DNA of 64,000 nucleotides from Exiguobacterium sibiricum 7-3 (GTDB taxonomy: Bacteria; Bacillota; Bacilli; Exiguobacteriales; Exiguobacteriaceae), in the NCBI RefSeq assembly GCF_000620865.1, contig NZ_KK211190.1, positions 881,971 through 945,970 of the forward strand, read 5' to 3'. The notes under the pieces were generated by a model that was given only the letters and a program-made list of their open reading frames with translations, had not been told where the DNA came from and searched no databases. The position numbers and the translations under genes are program-made. Below, piece by piece: positions 9,119 to 17,733 of the stretch. Numbering within the stretch: position 1 is the stretch's first letter; each line of letters begins with the position of its first letter.

Positions 9119-10792
9119 ATGGATTCAGCATGGTTAAAGGATTATCCGGAACAAGTACCCGCATCAATCACCTATCGCGAGATACCACTCTATCAAGCAC
9201 TTGAAGAGGCAGCAGATGAGTTTCCGGAGCGGAGAGCCCTTAGTTTTCTCGGGAAACGAATGACGTTCCAGGAAGTACGGCATGAAGCGCGGAGCTTTGC
9301 AAAAGTCCTGCAAGATGCCGGTCTTGAAAAGGGTGACCGGGTCGGTTTGATGTTGCCGAACTGTCCGCAATATATGATCAGTTACTACGCGGTGTTGTAC
9401 GCCGGTGGAATCGTCGTTCAAGTCAATCCATTGTATACCGACCGCGAACTGGAACAGATTTTGGACGATTCGGGGGCGAAGATGCTCGTCACACTGGATT
9501 TGCTGTATCCGAAAGCGTCGCGTGTCAAAGCAAAGACGTCTTTAAAAACCGTTGTCACGACAAGCATTGCTGACTATCTTTCATTTCCTAAAAATAAACT
9601 GTATCCGATCAAGTCCCGTAAAGACAATAACATCATCATTGATACGACGGGATCGATTCCGTTTCTGTCTCATCGCGGAAGTGCGATGATTGAACCGGTG
9701 ATCATCAATCCAAAAGAAGACATCGCAGTGTTACAATATACAGGTGGAACGACCGGTGCGCCTAAAGGAGTTATGTTGACGCACTTTAATCTCAGTGCCA
9801 ATGTCGAACAGATCAGTCATTGGTTCTATAAATATTCTCGGGGAGACGGGCGGAAGTTGTTGGCAGTCGTCCCGTATTTCCATGTTTACGGAATGACGTG
9901 TAACCTGAACTTCGGTATGTTCAATGCTTATGAACAAATCATTTTGCCGAAATTCGACTTGGAACAGGTCCTGAAGACGATTGATAAAGAAAAACCGAGT
10001 CTGTTTCCCGGCGCTCCGACGATGTATGTCGGATTGTTAAATCATCCGAAACTAAAGAAATACGATTTATCCTCGATCGAAGCATGTATTTCCGGATCAG
10101 CACCGCTTCCGGTCGAAGTACAAGAGAAGTTTGAACAGGTGACAGGCGGACGCATCGTCGAAGGGTATGGCTTGTCGGAAACAAGTCCCGTGACGCATAC
10201 GAACTGTATCTGGGATAAACGCGTTCCGGGAACAGTCGGAATTCCTGTTCCGGATACAATCGCTAAAATCGTTCAACCGGACGGAGAGACGCCTGCTGCA
10301 CCAGGAGAAATCGGAGAGATTCTTGTCCGTGGTCCGCAAGTCATGAAAGGATATTGGAAACGCCCGGAAGATACGCAGGCTGTCCTGCGTGACGGATGGT
10401 TGCATACGGGAGACCTTGGATATGTCGGTGAGGACCATTATTTCCGGATTGTCGACCGGAAAAAAGATTTGATTATCGCATCGGGATTCAATATCTATCC
10501 ACGGGAAGTCGAAGAGATTTTGTACGAACATCCGGCGGTAAAAGAAGCCGTCGTCATCGGTGTGCCGGACGCTTACCGGGGTGAAACCGTCAAAGCCTTC
10601 ATCGTTTTGAAAGATGACGTGCAGACGACAGAAGAAGAACTCGATCAGTTTTGCCGGAAAAGTCTGGCTTCCTTCAAAGTACCGAAGCAGTATGAGTTCA
10701 GACAAGAGTTACCGAAAACCTTCGTCGGAAAAATTCTTCGCCGTGTCTTAGTCGAGGAAGAACGGGCAAAACAACTGGAAGAAAGCAGTTGA
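9119..10792 (+). CDS. lcfA: Long-chain fatty acid-CoA ligase
   Basis: AMP-forming acyl-CoA synthetase that activates fatty acids for beta-oxidation; 557 residues, close to B. subtilis LcfA (560). Seen: P-loop-like TGGTTGAPKG (about 208-217), the adenylate motif GYGLSETSP, TGDLGYVGED, and the hinge region DRKKDLIIASGFNIYPREVEE with the catalytic lysine region PKTFVGKILRR near the C-terminus. GGGAGGG precedes the ATG at 9119. First gene of a unit with fadR, etfB and etfA; the fadR promoter -35 overlaps its stop codon. Confidence 0.93.
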   Translation: MDSAWLKDYPEQVPASITYREIPLYQALEEAADEFPERRALSFLGKRMTFQEVRHEARSFAKVLQDAGLEKGDRVGLMLPNCPQYMISYYAVLYAGGIVVQVNPLYTDRELEQILDDSGAKMLVTLDLLYPKASRVKAKTSLKTVVTTSIADYLSFPKNKLYPIKSRKDNNIIIDTTGSIPFLSHRGSAMIEPVIINPKEDIAVLQYTGGTTGAPKGVMLTHFNLSANVEQISHWFYKYSRGDGRKLLAVVPYFHVYGMTCNLNFGMFNAYEQIILPKFDLEQVLKTIDKEKPSLFPGAPTMYVGLLNHPKLKKYDLSSIEACISGSAPLPVEVQEKFEQVTGGRIVEGYGLSETSPVTHTNCIWDKRVPGTVGIPVPDTIAKIVQPDGETPAAPGEIGEILVRGPQVMKGYWKRPEDTQAVLRDGWLHTGDLGYVGEDHYFRIVDRKKDLIIASGFNIYPREVEEILYEHPAVKEAVVIGVPDAYRGETVKAFIVLKDDVQTTEEELDQFCRKSLASFKVPKQYEFRQELPKTFVGKILRRVLVEEERAKQLEESS

Positions 10793-10816
10793 CAGCTCGA
10801 AATGACATGATAGAAT
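10789..10816 (+). promoter_or_regulatory. Internal promoter of fadR
   Basis: TTGACA (10789-10794), 16-nt spacer, TAGAAT (10811-10816). The -35 overlaps the lcfA stop codon. The FadR operator starts 5 bp after the -10, consistent with autorepression. Confidence 0.75.
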
Positions 10817-10820
10817 AAAT

Positions 10821-10840
10821 ATGAATGAACCATCATTCAT
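10821..10840. promoter_or_regulatory. FadR operator (perfect palindrome)
   Basis: ATGAATGA-ACCA-TCATTCAT is a perfect 8-bp inverted repeat and matches both half-sites of the B. subtilis FadR (YsiA) operator. It lies between the fadR -10 element and its start codon. Confidence 0.88.
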
Positions 10841-10863
10841 TTTATGTGTTAGGAGATAGCCTT

Positions 10864-11442
10864 ATGAAAAGAACGATGTCTAAGAGTGATCGCATCATTG
10901 ATGCGGCAGTGAAGGTGATTGCGAAAAATGGATACCACGGTGCCAAGGTAACAGCTATCGCGAAAGAAGCAGGCGTAGCGGATGGAACAATTTATCTTTA
11001 CTTCAAGAACAAAGAGCACTTATTGATTTCTTTGTTCCAAGCCAAGATGGGTAGCTTCATCGAATATTCGGAAGCGCAAATCGCACATCATCAGTCAGCG
11101 ACGCAACAACTGGCAGCGCTCATTGAAGCGCATCTCGAACAATTGTCGGTTGATTATGATTTGGCCGTCGTCACGCAAATCGAGTTACGCCAATCGAATC
11201 AAGAGATGCGGCATAATATCGCAACTGTTTTAAAACCGTATCTCCATCTGATTGATCGTGTGATTCGAAACGGGATGGAATCGGGAGAGTTCTCAAACGA
11301 GCTGGATTATCGTTTAGCACGACAAATGGTATTCGGAACGATTGACGAAGTCGTGACCAGCTGGATGGCGAGCGGATTTAAATACGAGTTGCTCGAGACA
11401 CGTCACGGTATTCATCGCATGCTAATTAAAGGGCTGAGTTAA
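10864..11442 (+). CDS. fadR: Fatty acid metabolism repressor FadR, TetR family
   Basis: TetR-type repressor of 192 residues (B. subtilis FadR is 194). The N-terminal helix-turn-helix (about 10-50) contains KNGYHGAKVTAIAKEAGVAD and GTIYLYFKNKE. The ligand domain keeps family motifs VTQIELRQSN and RLARQMVFGTIDEVVTSW. In B. subtilis the protein binds long-chain acyl-CoA and then leaves its operator. A perfect matching operator is just upstream. The ATG at 10864 has TAGGAGATAG before it; an earlier in-frame ATG at 10825 lies inside the operator. Confidence 0.93.
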   Translation: MKRTMSKSDRIIDAAVKVIAKNGYHGAKVTAIAKEAGVADGTIYLYFKNKEHLLISLFQAKMGSFIEYSEAQIAHHQSATQQLAALIEAHLEQLSVDYDLAVVTQIELRQSNQEMRHNIATVLKPYLHLIDRVIRNGMESGEFSNELDYRLARQMVFGTIDEVVTSWMASGFKYELLETRHGIHRMLIKGLS

Positions 11443-11451
11443 GCCCTTTTC
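11428..11451 (+). terminator. Weak hairpin at the end of fadR
   Basis: AAAGGGCT / AGCCCTTT stem over the fadR stop codon with only a short T stretch. Possible partial terminator between fadR and etfBA. Confidence 0.45.
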
Positions 11452-11463
11452 ATGAAAAACTTT

Positions 11464-11479
11464 TTGTAAGCGGATACAA
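11464..11479. promoter_or_regulatory. cre site (CcpA binding) between fadR and etfB
   Basis: TTGTAAGCGGATACAA fits the B. subtilis cre consensus WTGNAANCGNWWNCAW at every position. It is 45 bp upstream of the etfB start codon, within the presumed fadR-etfBA transcript, so CcpA could act as a roadblock or on an internal promoter. Confidence 0.75.
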
Positions 11480-11523
11480 AAATGATGGTGGTCAATAGAA
11501 GTTGATATGAGGGGGAACGAAGA

Positions 11524-12297
11524 ATGGAAATCTACGTCTTGTTAAAACGAACATTTGATACGGAAGAAGCAATCCAGCTCGAAAATGGTCAAATCGAAGA
11601 GGATGGTGCGGAATTCATCATCAACCCTTATGACGAATATGCAGTCGAAGAAGCCATCCGTGTACGGGATGCCCAATCTGGAACCGTGACGGTCGTTACC
11701 GTCGGACCGGAAGATGCGGATAAAGAACTTCGGACGGCGCTTGCGATGGGAGCCGATCAAGCAGTCCGGATTTCGATTGAAGATGATATTGAAGAAGCAG
11801 ATCATTATTCGATTTCAGAAGTGTTGGCCGGATATCTCAAGGAACAGACTGTCGATTTAATTATCGCCGGAAACGTCGCGGTTGACGGCGGAAGCGGACA
11901 AGTCGCTCCACGTGTCGCAGAACTGCTCGATATTCCATACGTCACTACAATTACGAAGCTCGAGTTAAACGGAACGGATGCCGTCGTGACACGTGACTCA
12001 GAAGGGGATACGGAAGTCATTAAAACATCGTTGCCGTTGCTCGTAACAGCCCAACAAGGATTAAATGAACCCCGTTATCCAAGCCTTCCGGGTATCATGA
12101 AGGCGAAAAAGAAACCGCTCGAAGAACTTGAATTATCGGATCTGGAATTAGACGAGGACGAGTTGGCACCGCGTCTTGAGACGATTGAACGCTTTTTACC
12201 GCCAAATAAAGCAGCCGGTAAAATTCTAGAAGGTGATTTGTCGACACAAGTCCAGGAACTCGCTTCATTATTACGCAACGAAGCAAAAGTTGTTTAA
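11524..12297 (+). CDS. etfB: Electron transfer flavoprotein beta subunit
   Basis: Beta subunit (257 residues) of the ETF heterodimer, which carries electrons from acyl-CoA dehydrogenases to the respiratory chain. The AMP/ETF adenine-nucleotide-binding fold is visible: NPYDEYAVEEA near residue 37, the signature region VDGGSGQVAPRVAELLDIP (about 120-138), and KKPLEEL. GAGGGGG precedes the ATG. Next to etfA and downstream of fadR, as in B. subtilis, but the enoyl-CoA hydratase gene fadB normally between them is missing. Confidence 0.95.
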   Translation: MEIYVLLKRTFDTEEAIQLENGQIEEDGAEFIINPYDEYAVEEAIRVRDAQSGTVTVVTVGPEDADKELRTALAMGADQAVRISIEDDIEEADHYSISEVLAGYLKEQTVDLIIAGNVAVDGGSGQVAPRVAELLDIPYVTTITKLELNGTDAVVTRDSEGDTEVIKTSLPLLVTAQQGLNEPRYPSLPGIMKAKKKPLEELELSDLELDEDELAPRLETIERFLPPNKAAGKILEGDLSTQVQELASLLRNEAKVV

Positions 12298-12312
12298 GGG
12301 GGAAGAAACGAT

Positions 12313-13275
12313 ATGTCAAAAGCACTTGTACTTGCAGAATCACGGGACGGGAATTTACGAAATGTGTCATTTGAAGCGATTGCAGCGGCAAATTTAGTTG
12401 CAGACGAAGTCGTGGTTGCCTTAATCGGACAAAACGTAGCGGCAGATGCAGCACAACTTGCGACACGAGGTGCAAATCAAGTCCTCGTCGTTGAAGACGA
12501 ACGGTTGCAGCACTATACACCGGACGGATACGGGCAAGTCTTCATGCAACTGCTGGATCGCGTTGCGCCAGACGTCATCGTATTTGGCCATACATCACTC
12601 GGTAAAGATTTGTCTCCGAAAATCGCAGCGAAACTGCAAGCGGGATTGATCAGTGATGTCACATCAATTGAAGGAACAGGACCGGACGCATCCTTCATCC
12701 GACCAATTTATTCAGGAAAAGCTTTTGAAAAAGTAAAAGTTTCAGAAGGAAAAACGCTCTTTACAGTCCGTCCGAACAACATCGAACCAATGGCTGAAGG
12801 CTCTTCCGAGGGGACTGTCGAATCGGTAACCGTTGAGTTAAAAGATTTACGGACAATCGTTTCGGAAGTCGTTCGAAAAGCAACCGGTGGTGTCGATCTA
12901 TCGGAAGCAAAAGTTATCGTTGCCGGTGGGCGGGGCGTCAAAAGTTCGGATGGTTTTGCACCGCTTCAAGAACTGGCGGATTTACTCGGCGGCGCAGTTG
13001 GTGCATCACGTGGTGCCTGTGATGCAGACTATTGTGACTATGCCCTGCAAATCGGTCAGACGGGGAAAGTCGTGACACCTGACTTGTACATTGCTTGCGG
13101 GATTTCCGGTGCGATTCAACATTTAGCCGGTATGTCGAACGCGAAAGTCATCGTCGCCATCAACAAAGATCCGGAAGCGAATATCTTCTCGGTAGCAGAT
13201 TACGGAATCGTCGGCGACCTATTTGATGTCGTACCGTTGTTAACGGCAGAATTCAAAAAAATGCTGGTCCATTAA
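12313..13275 (+). CDS. etfA: Electron transfer flavoprotein alpha subunit
   Basis: Alpha subunit (320 residues) of ETF. The N-terminal part is the ETF fold shared with the beta subunit. The C-terminal FAD-binding domain has VAGGRGVKS (about 197-205), GAVGASRGACDADYC, QIGQTGKVV, and GISGAIQHLAGM followed by VAINKDPEANIF. It follows etfB by 15 bp with a GGGGGAAGAA-type ribosome binding site, and a terminator closes the unit. Confidence 0.95.
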   Translation: MSKALVLAESRDGNLRNVSFEAIAAANLVADEVVVALIGQNVAADAAQLATRGANQVLVVEDERLQHYTPDGYGQVFMQLLDRVAPDVIVFGHTSLGKDLSPKIAAKLQAGLISDVTSIEGTGPDASFIRPIYSGKAFEKVKVSEGKTLFTVRPNNIEPMAEGSSEGTVESVTVELKDLRTIVSEVVRKATGGVDLSEAKVIVAGGRGVKSSDGFAPLQELADLLGGAVGASRGACDADYCDYALQIGQTGKVVTPDLYIACGISGAIQHLAGMSNAKVIVAINKDPEANIFSVADYGIVGDLFDVVPLLTAEFKKMLVH

Positions 13276-13287
13276 GATACAGGAAGA

Positions 13288-13319
13288 GAAGCGAAGAGTA
13301 ACTTCTTTGCTTCTTTTTT
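13288..13319 (+). terminator. Terminator after etfA
   Basis: GAAGCGAAGA pairs with TCTTTGCTTC (one G-U pair) and is followed by six T residues. Confidence 0.75.
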
Positions 13320-13348
13320 AGTGCGATGACTTGTCTGAGCAGTTTCGT

Positions 13349-13376
13349 TTGTTGTAAGGTAGGGCTGTGCTATACT
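13349..13376 (+). promoter_or_regulatory. trxA promoter
   Basis: TTGTTG (13349-13354), 16-nt spacer, TATACT (13371-13376); about 66 bp upstream of the trxA start codon. Confidence 0.6.
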
Positions 13377-13442
13377 CAAGTCAGTAAAAAGATGGGTTCG
13401 ATAAATAAATCAAACCGATCTAAAAATAGGAGGTTTTTCTCA

Positions 13443-13754
13443 ATGGCAATCGTACACGCAACTAGCCAATCGTTTAAAGAAGATACACAAGAAGGTCTCG
13501 TTCTCGTTGATTTCTGGGCAACATGGTGCGGACCTTGTCGCATGCTTGCTCCTGTTCTTGAAGAACTCGATGCGGATATGGAAAACGTAAAAATCGTAAA
13601 AGTCGATGTTGACGCTAACCCGGAAGTCGCTGGAGCTTTCCAAGTCCAAAGTATTCCGACACTCGTCTTGTTCAAAGACGGTCAACCGGTTAATAAAACA
13701 ATGGGCTTCATGCCTAAAGACGCTTTAAAAGAATTCGTTGAGACATCTAACTAA
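13443..13754 (+). CDS. trxA: Thioredoxin
   Basis: Cytoplasmic thioredoxin of 103 residues with the redox motif WCGPC (about 28-32), the preceding VLVDFWATW strand and the cis-proline SIPTL. It reduces protein disulfides and supplies electrons to enzymes such as ribonucleotide reductase. The ATG at 13443 follows AATAGGAGG; a longer frame from 13326 would run through the promoter. Monocistronic with its own promoter and terminator; position between etfA and uvrC as in B. subtilis. Confidence 0.97.
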   Translation: MAIVHATSQSFKEDTQEGLVLVDFWATWCGPCRMLAPVLEELDADMENVKIVKVDVDANPEVAGAFQVQSIPTLVLFKDGQPVNKTMGFMPKDALKEFVETSN

Positions 13755-13768
13755 TTCTAAGCGCTATT

Positions 13769-13806
13769 CAAAAGGCATTCCGTCAATCGACGGAATGCCT
13801 TTTTTT
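13769..13806. terminator. Bidirectional terminator after trxA
   Basis: Long stem AAAAGGCATTCCGTC / GACGGAATGCCTTTT with an AATC loop and T-run, placed between trxA and the convergent VOC-family gene. Confidence 0.9.
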
Positions 13807-13812
13807 GTTGGA

Positions 13813-14190
13813 TCAACCAATCGGTGAACAGAGTTCAACCAAATGACCATCGGGATCAAGCACATAGGCGACGGTTTGTCCCCAGGGCTTTTGGGTTGGT
13901 GGTAAGACCGTTTCATGTCCGGCAGCTCGGATCGTTTCGTACAATGAAGCGACATCATCGGTCACAAAACCGAGTTCAATCGATTGCTGCCCGGTTTTGT
14001 CCGGTATCTCATAGGGAATCATGGAACGAACGTCTTCTTTTGTATTGAAAGCAAGAATTGTCGAGCCGGTTTCGAATTCCGTATAACTTCCATGCTCAGC
14101 CTTAATCGAAAGACCAAGCAGACCGTGGTAGAACAGACGTGTTTTTACGGGGTCCGTAATGTAAAGAATCGTATAGCCGTAATCAACCAT
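13813..14190 (-). CDS. VOC/glyoxalase family protein
   Basis: Protein of 125 residues with the two beta-alpha-beta-beta-beta modules of the vicinal oxygen chelate fold: YTILYITDPVKTRLFYHGLLG at the N-terminus and a second module ending in AYVLDPDGHLVELCSP. The final E of HLVEL is a typical metal ligand. Substrate unknown; glyoxalase I-like, dioxygenase or resistance roles all occur in this fold. It is 22 bp downstream of the flavoprotein gene on the same strand, so the two are probably co-transcribed. GAGGAGT precedes the ATG. Confidence 0.8.
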   Translation of the reverse strand: MVDYGYTILYITDPVKTRLFYHGLLGLSIKAEHGSYTEFETGSTILAFNTKEDVRSMIPYEIPDKTGQQSIELGFVTDDVASLYETIRAAGHETVLPPTQKPWGQTVAYVLDPDGHLVELCSPIG

Positions 14191-14212
14191 GTCAACTCCT
14201 CGCTTTCAGTTG

Positions 14213-15535
14213 TCAGTCTTCCAGTAATGATGCAATATCAGATGCGGGTGTCGGATAAGCAAAACTCGTTTTCTGAAGAGCAGAGCTCGGAATCCGGTGC
14301 TGCATGGCAAACGAAAAATAGTTAGCCAGTTCGGCGGCATGCACACCGATGAAGTGAGCACCCAGAATCTGATCGTCTTCCCCAATCAATACTTTTGCCC
14401 GGGCGAACGGATCTTTGATCCGGACATTTGTTTGCCAACTCGAGGTATCAATTAATTTTCCGCGGTATCTTGTATTGTTTTGTTTTAGACTGGCTTCCGT
14501 CTGTCCGACTTTTGCAAGATTTGGCGTAGTGAAGACGATGCTCGGCACAGGAAGTAATTCCAGTCGGCGCGTATTGCCTTCGAGCATATTACAGGCAGCA
14601 AGCCGTCCTTCCGTTCCTGCAAAAGGAGTCAAGGCAGGATTTCCGCTGACTGCTACGTCACCTGCTGCATAGATGTTTGAAGCGGAAGACTGGAGGTAAT
14701 CGTTCACATGTATGCCTTTTTCTTCGTAGATGACACCGGCTTTTTCCAATTGCAAATGTTCGATGCTTGCGACGCGACCTGTCGCATTCAACACAACGTC
14801 AGCTTCTAACCGTGTTCCGTCAGAAAGTGTCAATGTCGTGTCCGAGTAAGATACAGCTTCCGTTTCGTGAAGAATCTTGATGCCAAGCGCCTGTGTCGCT
14901 TCGAGCAGCACGGAAACTAAATCTTGTTCAAACTGTTTAAGTGCACCGGAACGCAGGAGAATCGTCACTTCAGAACCGGCGATTCGCGCAAGGTGAGCGA
15001 ATTCAAACGAAATGTATCCTCCACCAATACAGACAAGGCGACGGGGTACATCACGTAATTCCAGAAATTCATTACTGTTGAGGAAACGTTCACTACCGGG
15101 AACGGACAGCTCACGTGGGCGAAGTCCGGTCGCGATTAAAAATTGGTCGGCTTCCAACTCGATATCGTCCACAAGGAGTTTTTTGTTAGATAGAAAACGG
15201 GGTTCACCGTGATAGTAGTCAATTCCCACCTCGTCATACCGATTTCGTGTTTGTTCCGGGATGGCACGTGTGTATTCATTTTTTCGTTCCATCAGCTGAC
15301 GCCAGTCAATGGACACAAGGCCTTTTAATCCATATCCCAGCAGACGTTCGACGGCGTCTTTAGCTTCACTGCCGGTCAATAAAATCTTTTTCGCATCACA
15401 ACCACGCTGGGCGCATGTTCCGCCCGGTGTAAAGTTTTCGATAATGGCAACGTTTAGTCCTTTTTCGGCAAATTTATAAGCTGCTTGGTTTCCAGCAGAT
15501 CCTGTACCTATTACAATGCAATCGTATGTACGCAT
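14213..15535 (-). CDS. Pyridine nucleotide-disulfide oxidoreductase (glutathione/mercuric reductase-like)
   Basis: FAD-dependent oxidoreductase of 440 residues. Seen: FAD-binding GTGSAGNQAA near the N-terminus, the redox pair in GGTCAQRGCDAKK (CxxxxC, about 38-50), an NAD(P)-binding GGGYISFEFA, and the second FAD motif YAAGDVA. The C-terminal dimerization domain normally supplies a His-Glu pair (HPTxxE) to the partner active site; here the matching stretch is YPTPASD. So it belongs to the class I fold but probably not to classic glutathione or lipoamide reductases. Substrate unknown. GGGGGATA precedes the ATG; paired with the VOC gene. Confidence 0.8.
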   Translation of the reverse strand: MRTYDCIVIGTGSAGNQAAYKFAEKGLNVAIIENFTPGGTCAQRGCDAKKILLTGSEAKDAVERLLGYGLKGLVSIDWRQLMERKNEYTRAIPEQTRNRYDEVGIDYYHGEPRFLSNKKLLVDDIELEADQFLIATGLRPRELSVPGSERFLNSNEFLELRDVPRRLVCIGGGYISFEFAHLARIAGSEVTILLRSGALKQFEQDLVSVLLEATQALGIKILHETEAVSYSDTTLTLSDGTRLEADVVLNATGRVASIEHLQLEKAGVIYEEKGIHVNDYLQSSASNIYAAGDVAVSGNPALTPFAGTEGRLAACNMLEGNTRRLELLPVPSIVFTTPNLAKVGQTEASLKQNNTRYRGKLIDTSSWQTNVRIKDPFARAKVLIGEDDQILGAHFIGVHAAELANYFSFAMQHRIPSSALQKTSFAYPTPASDIASLLED

Positions 15536-15617
15536 TTTTTATCCCCCATATGTCATAATCAATGTATGATATTTACCCTATAACGTAAAACTAAAAACGG
15601 TGGAAGGAGACATTTTT

Positions 15618-17402
15618 GTGAGTCATCAAGAACATATTAAGGCGAAATTATCCCTTTTACCTGACGAACCGGGTTGCTATTTGCATAAAAATCAATTTGG
15701 TGAGGTCATTTATGTCGGAAAAGCTAAAAATTTAAAGAACCGTGTCCGGTCTTATTTCACCGGTGCACATGACTTAAAGACAGAACGGCTTGTCGCAGAC
15801 ATCCGTGATTTTGAATACATCATTACGGGAAGTGAGCTCGAAGCTTTGCTTCTTGAGATGACACTGATCAAGAAACACGACCCGAAATATAACATTATGC
15901 TGAAGGATGATAAATCCTATCCTTATTTAAAAATTACGAATGAGACGTATCCGCGTCTGATTACGACCCGTAAATTAAAAAAAGACGGCGGACATTACTT
16001 TGGTCCTTATCCAAACGCCTATGCTGCGAACGAAACGAAACGTCTGCTCGACCGGTTATATCCGCTCCGGAAATGTCAGCCGATGCCGAAGAAGTTGTGT
16101 TTGTATTACCACATCGGTCAATGTCTTGGTCCTTGCGAAATTTCGAACCTTGAAGGTGTGCAAAAAGACATCGTTTCGGAAATCCGCCGTTTCTTGTCGG
16201 GAGAAACAAAAGACCTGGTCCAGTCGTTGCAACAAAAGATGAGCGTTGCAGCGGAAGAGATGGAATTCGAGCGGGCAGGGGAGTTGCGTGACCAAATTCG
16301 GGCGATTGAATCCATCATGAACAAGCAAAATATGATTACGGCAGACCTGACCGCGCGGGATGTCTTCGGGATTTATGTCGACAAGGGATGGATGTGTGTC
16401 CAGGTCTTCTTCCTGCGTGGCGGAAAAATGATTGAGCGCGATGTGTCATTGTTTCCGATTTACGGGACACCGGCAGAAGAGCTCGAGAGTTTTATCGTCC
16501 AGTTCTACGAAAAAAACATTAAACCGAGCGAGATTTATGTCCCACCCCTCGTCAATCAGATGTTGCTGAAAGAAGCGCTTAGTTTGCGTGTCCATGTACC
16601 GGTCCGCGGATCAAAACGTAAGTTGCTTGATCTTGCGACGAAAAATGCGGAAAATGCAATCGGCGAACGGTTCGAACTGATTGCTCGTGATGAAAAGAAA
16701 ACCGTTCAGGCTGTTCAGGAACTGGCCGATGCAATTGATATCCATCCGTTATCGCGGATTGAAATCATTGATAATGCCAACATTCAAGGTGCTGATGCCG
16801 TATCGGCACTCGTCGTTTTCGAAGACGGAAAACCGCTCAAAAAAGAGTATCGCAAATTTAAAATCAAGACTGTCACAGGACCGGATGATTATGAGTCGAT
16901 GCGGGAAATCGTCAGACGACGCTACCGGCGTTTATTGCTTGAAGGAGCACGTTTGCCGGATCTTGTCTTGATAGATGGTGGACTCGGGCAATTAAATGCC
17001 GCACTCGAAGTGATTCAAGATGAACTGGGATTATCCCTGCCAGTCGGCTCACTGAAAAAAGACGATAAGCACCGGACAAGTCAATTATTGTTCGGGGAAG
17101 GCGGTCGGTTGATTGAACTGCATCCGCGTTCGAGTGCGTTTTATTTGCTGCAACGTATGCAAGATGAGGTCCACCGATTTGCCATCACATTCCACCGTTC
17201 GTTGCGCTCAAAAGGAATGACTCGGTCGCTGCTTGACGACATTCCCGGAGTCGGGCCAAAACGCCGTCAACAGTTGATCCGCCATTTTGGGTCGATGCGG
17301 AGTTTGAAGAAAGCGAATATCGAACAGCTGACGGAAGCGGGCTTACCCATTAAGTTAGCAGAGACGGTTGCGGAATATCTCAGTCAGACGAATGAGGAGT
17401 AA
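15618..17402 (+). CDS. uvrC: Excinuclease ABC subunit C
   Basis: Subunit of the UvrABC nucleotide-excision repair nuclease that makes both incisions; 594 residues (B. subtilis 598). Seen: N-terminal GIY-YIG domain ([21 protein letters not shown]), a Cys cluster [21 protein letters not shown], the UVR motif around residue 200, the RNase H-like C-terminal nuclease with [12 protein letters not shown] and [11 protein letters not shown], and a terminal HhH ([14 protein letters not shown]). The GTG at 15618 is preferred because GGAAGGAGAC lies 8-10 nt upstream; a start at 15600 would place that site inside the gene. Confidence 0.95.
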   Translation: MSHQEHIKAKLSLLPDEPGCYLHKNQFGEVIYVGKAKNLKNRVRSYFTGAHDLKTERLVADIRDFEYIITGSELEALLLEMTLIKKHDPKYNIMLKDDKSYPYLKITNETYPRLITTRKLKKDGGHYFGPYPNAYAANETKRLLDRLYPLRKCQPMPKKLCLYYHIGQCLGPCEISNLEGVQKDIVSEIRRFLSGETKDLVQSLQQKMSVAAEEMEFERAGELRDQIRAIESIMNKQNMITADLTARDVFGIYVDKGWMCVQVFFLRGGKMIERDVSLFPIYGTPAEELESFIVQFYEKNIKPSEIYVPPLVNQMLLKEALSLRVHVPVRGSKRKLLDLATKNAENAIGERFELIARDEKKTVQAVQELADAIDIHPLSRIEIIDNANIQGADAVSALVVFEDGKPLKKEYRKFKIKTVTGPDDYESMREIVRRRYRRLLLEGARLPDLVLIDGGLGQLNAALEVIQDELGLSLPVGSLKKDDKHRTSQLLFGEGGRLIELHPRSSAFYLLQRMQDEVHRFAITFHRSLRSKGMTRSLLDDIPGVGPKRRQQLIRHFGSMRSLKKANIEQLTEAGLPIKLAETVAEYLSQTNEE

Positions 17403-17425
17403 ACTTAAAATTTAATGAGCAGACA

Positions 17426-17473
17426 AAGAGGCGAACCCGACTATCACTCAATAGCGGGTTCGCCTCTTCTTTG
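17426..17473 (+). terminator. Terminator after uvrC
   Basis: Perfect 14-bp stem AAGAGGCGAACCCG / CGGGTTCGCCTCTT with a 15-nt loop, then CTTT. It also lies downstream of the convergent small membrane protein gene. Confidence 0.85.
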
Positions 17474-17511
17474 GAACCGTAAGAAAGCTGTACAATCCAA
17501 GCCGTATGTAA

Positions 17512-17667
17512 TTATTTTGTAAACCAACAGGTCAATAACAAAAGGACGGCTATTAAAAAAATCACGAGGAAGACATATTGCTTTTTATCGGATTTTTTCT
17601 TGGAATTTGCTAACGTGACACTCGTAACTAAGACAATCGCGATCGCGAACCATGTCCAAAAGCTCAT
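17512..17667 (-). CDS. Small two-helix membrane protein
   Basis: A 51-residue protein with two hydrophobic helices (about 4-18 and 28-46) separated by a lysine-rich loop (KKKSDKKQ). No family recognised. ATG at 17667 follows GGAGGGAAATT; a longer in-frame start at 17703 lacks such a site. It lies downstream of the PH-domain gene on the same strand, separated by a strong inverted repeat. Confidence 0.65.
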   Translation of the reverse strand: MSFWTWFAIAIVLVTSVTLANSKKKSDKKQYVFLVIFLIAVLLLLTCWFTK

Positions 17668-17691
17668 AATTTCCCTCCATTCCAAAGACAC

Positions 17692-17725
17692 AATCAGGTA
17701 CACCGAAAATTCGGTGTACCTGATT
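17692..17725. repeat. Strong inverted repeat between the PH-domain and small membrane protein genes
   Basis: AATCAGGTACACCGAA and its exact complement TTCGGTGTACCTGATT, with a 2-nt centre. There is no clear T-run on either strand, so it may be an mRNA-stabilising hairpin, a weak terminator or a protein-binding palindrome. Confidence 0.6.
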
Positions 17726-17733
17726 TAAATTGT

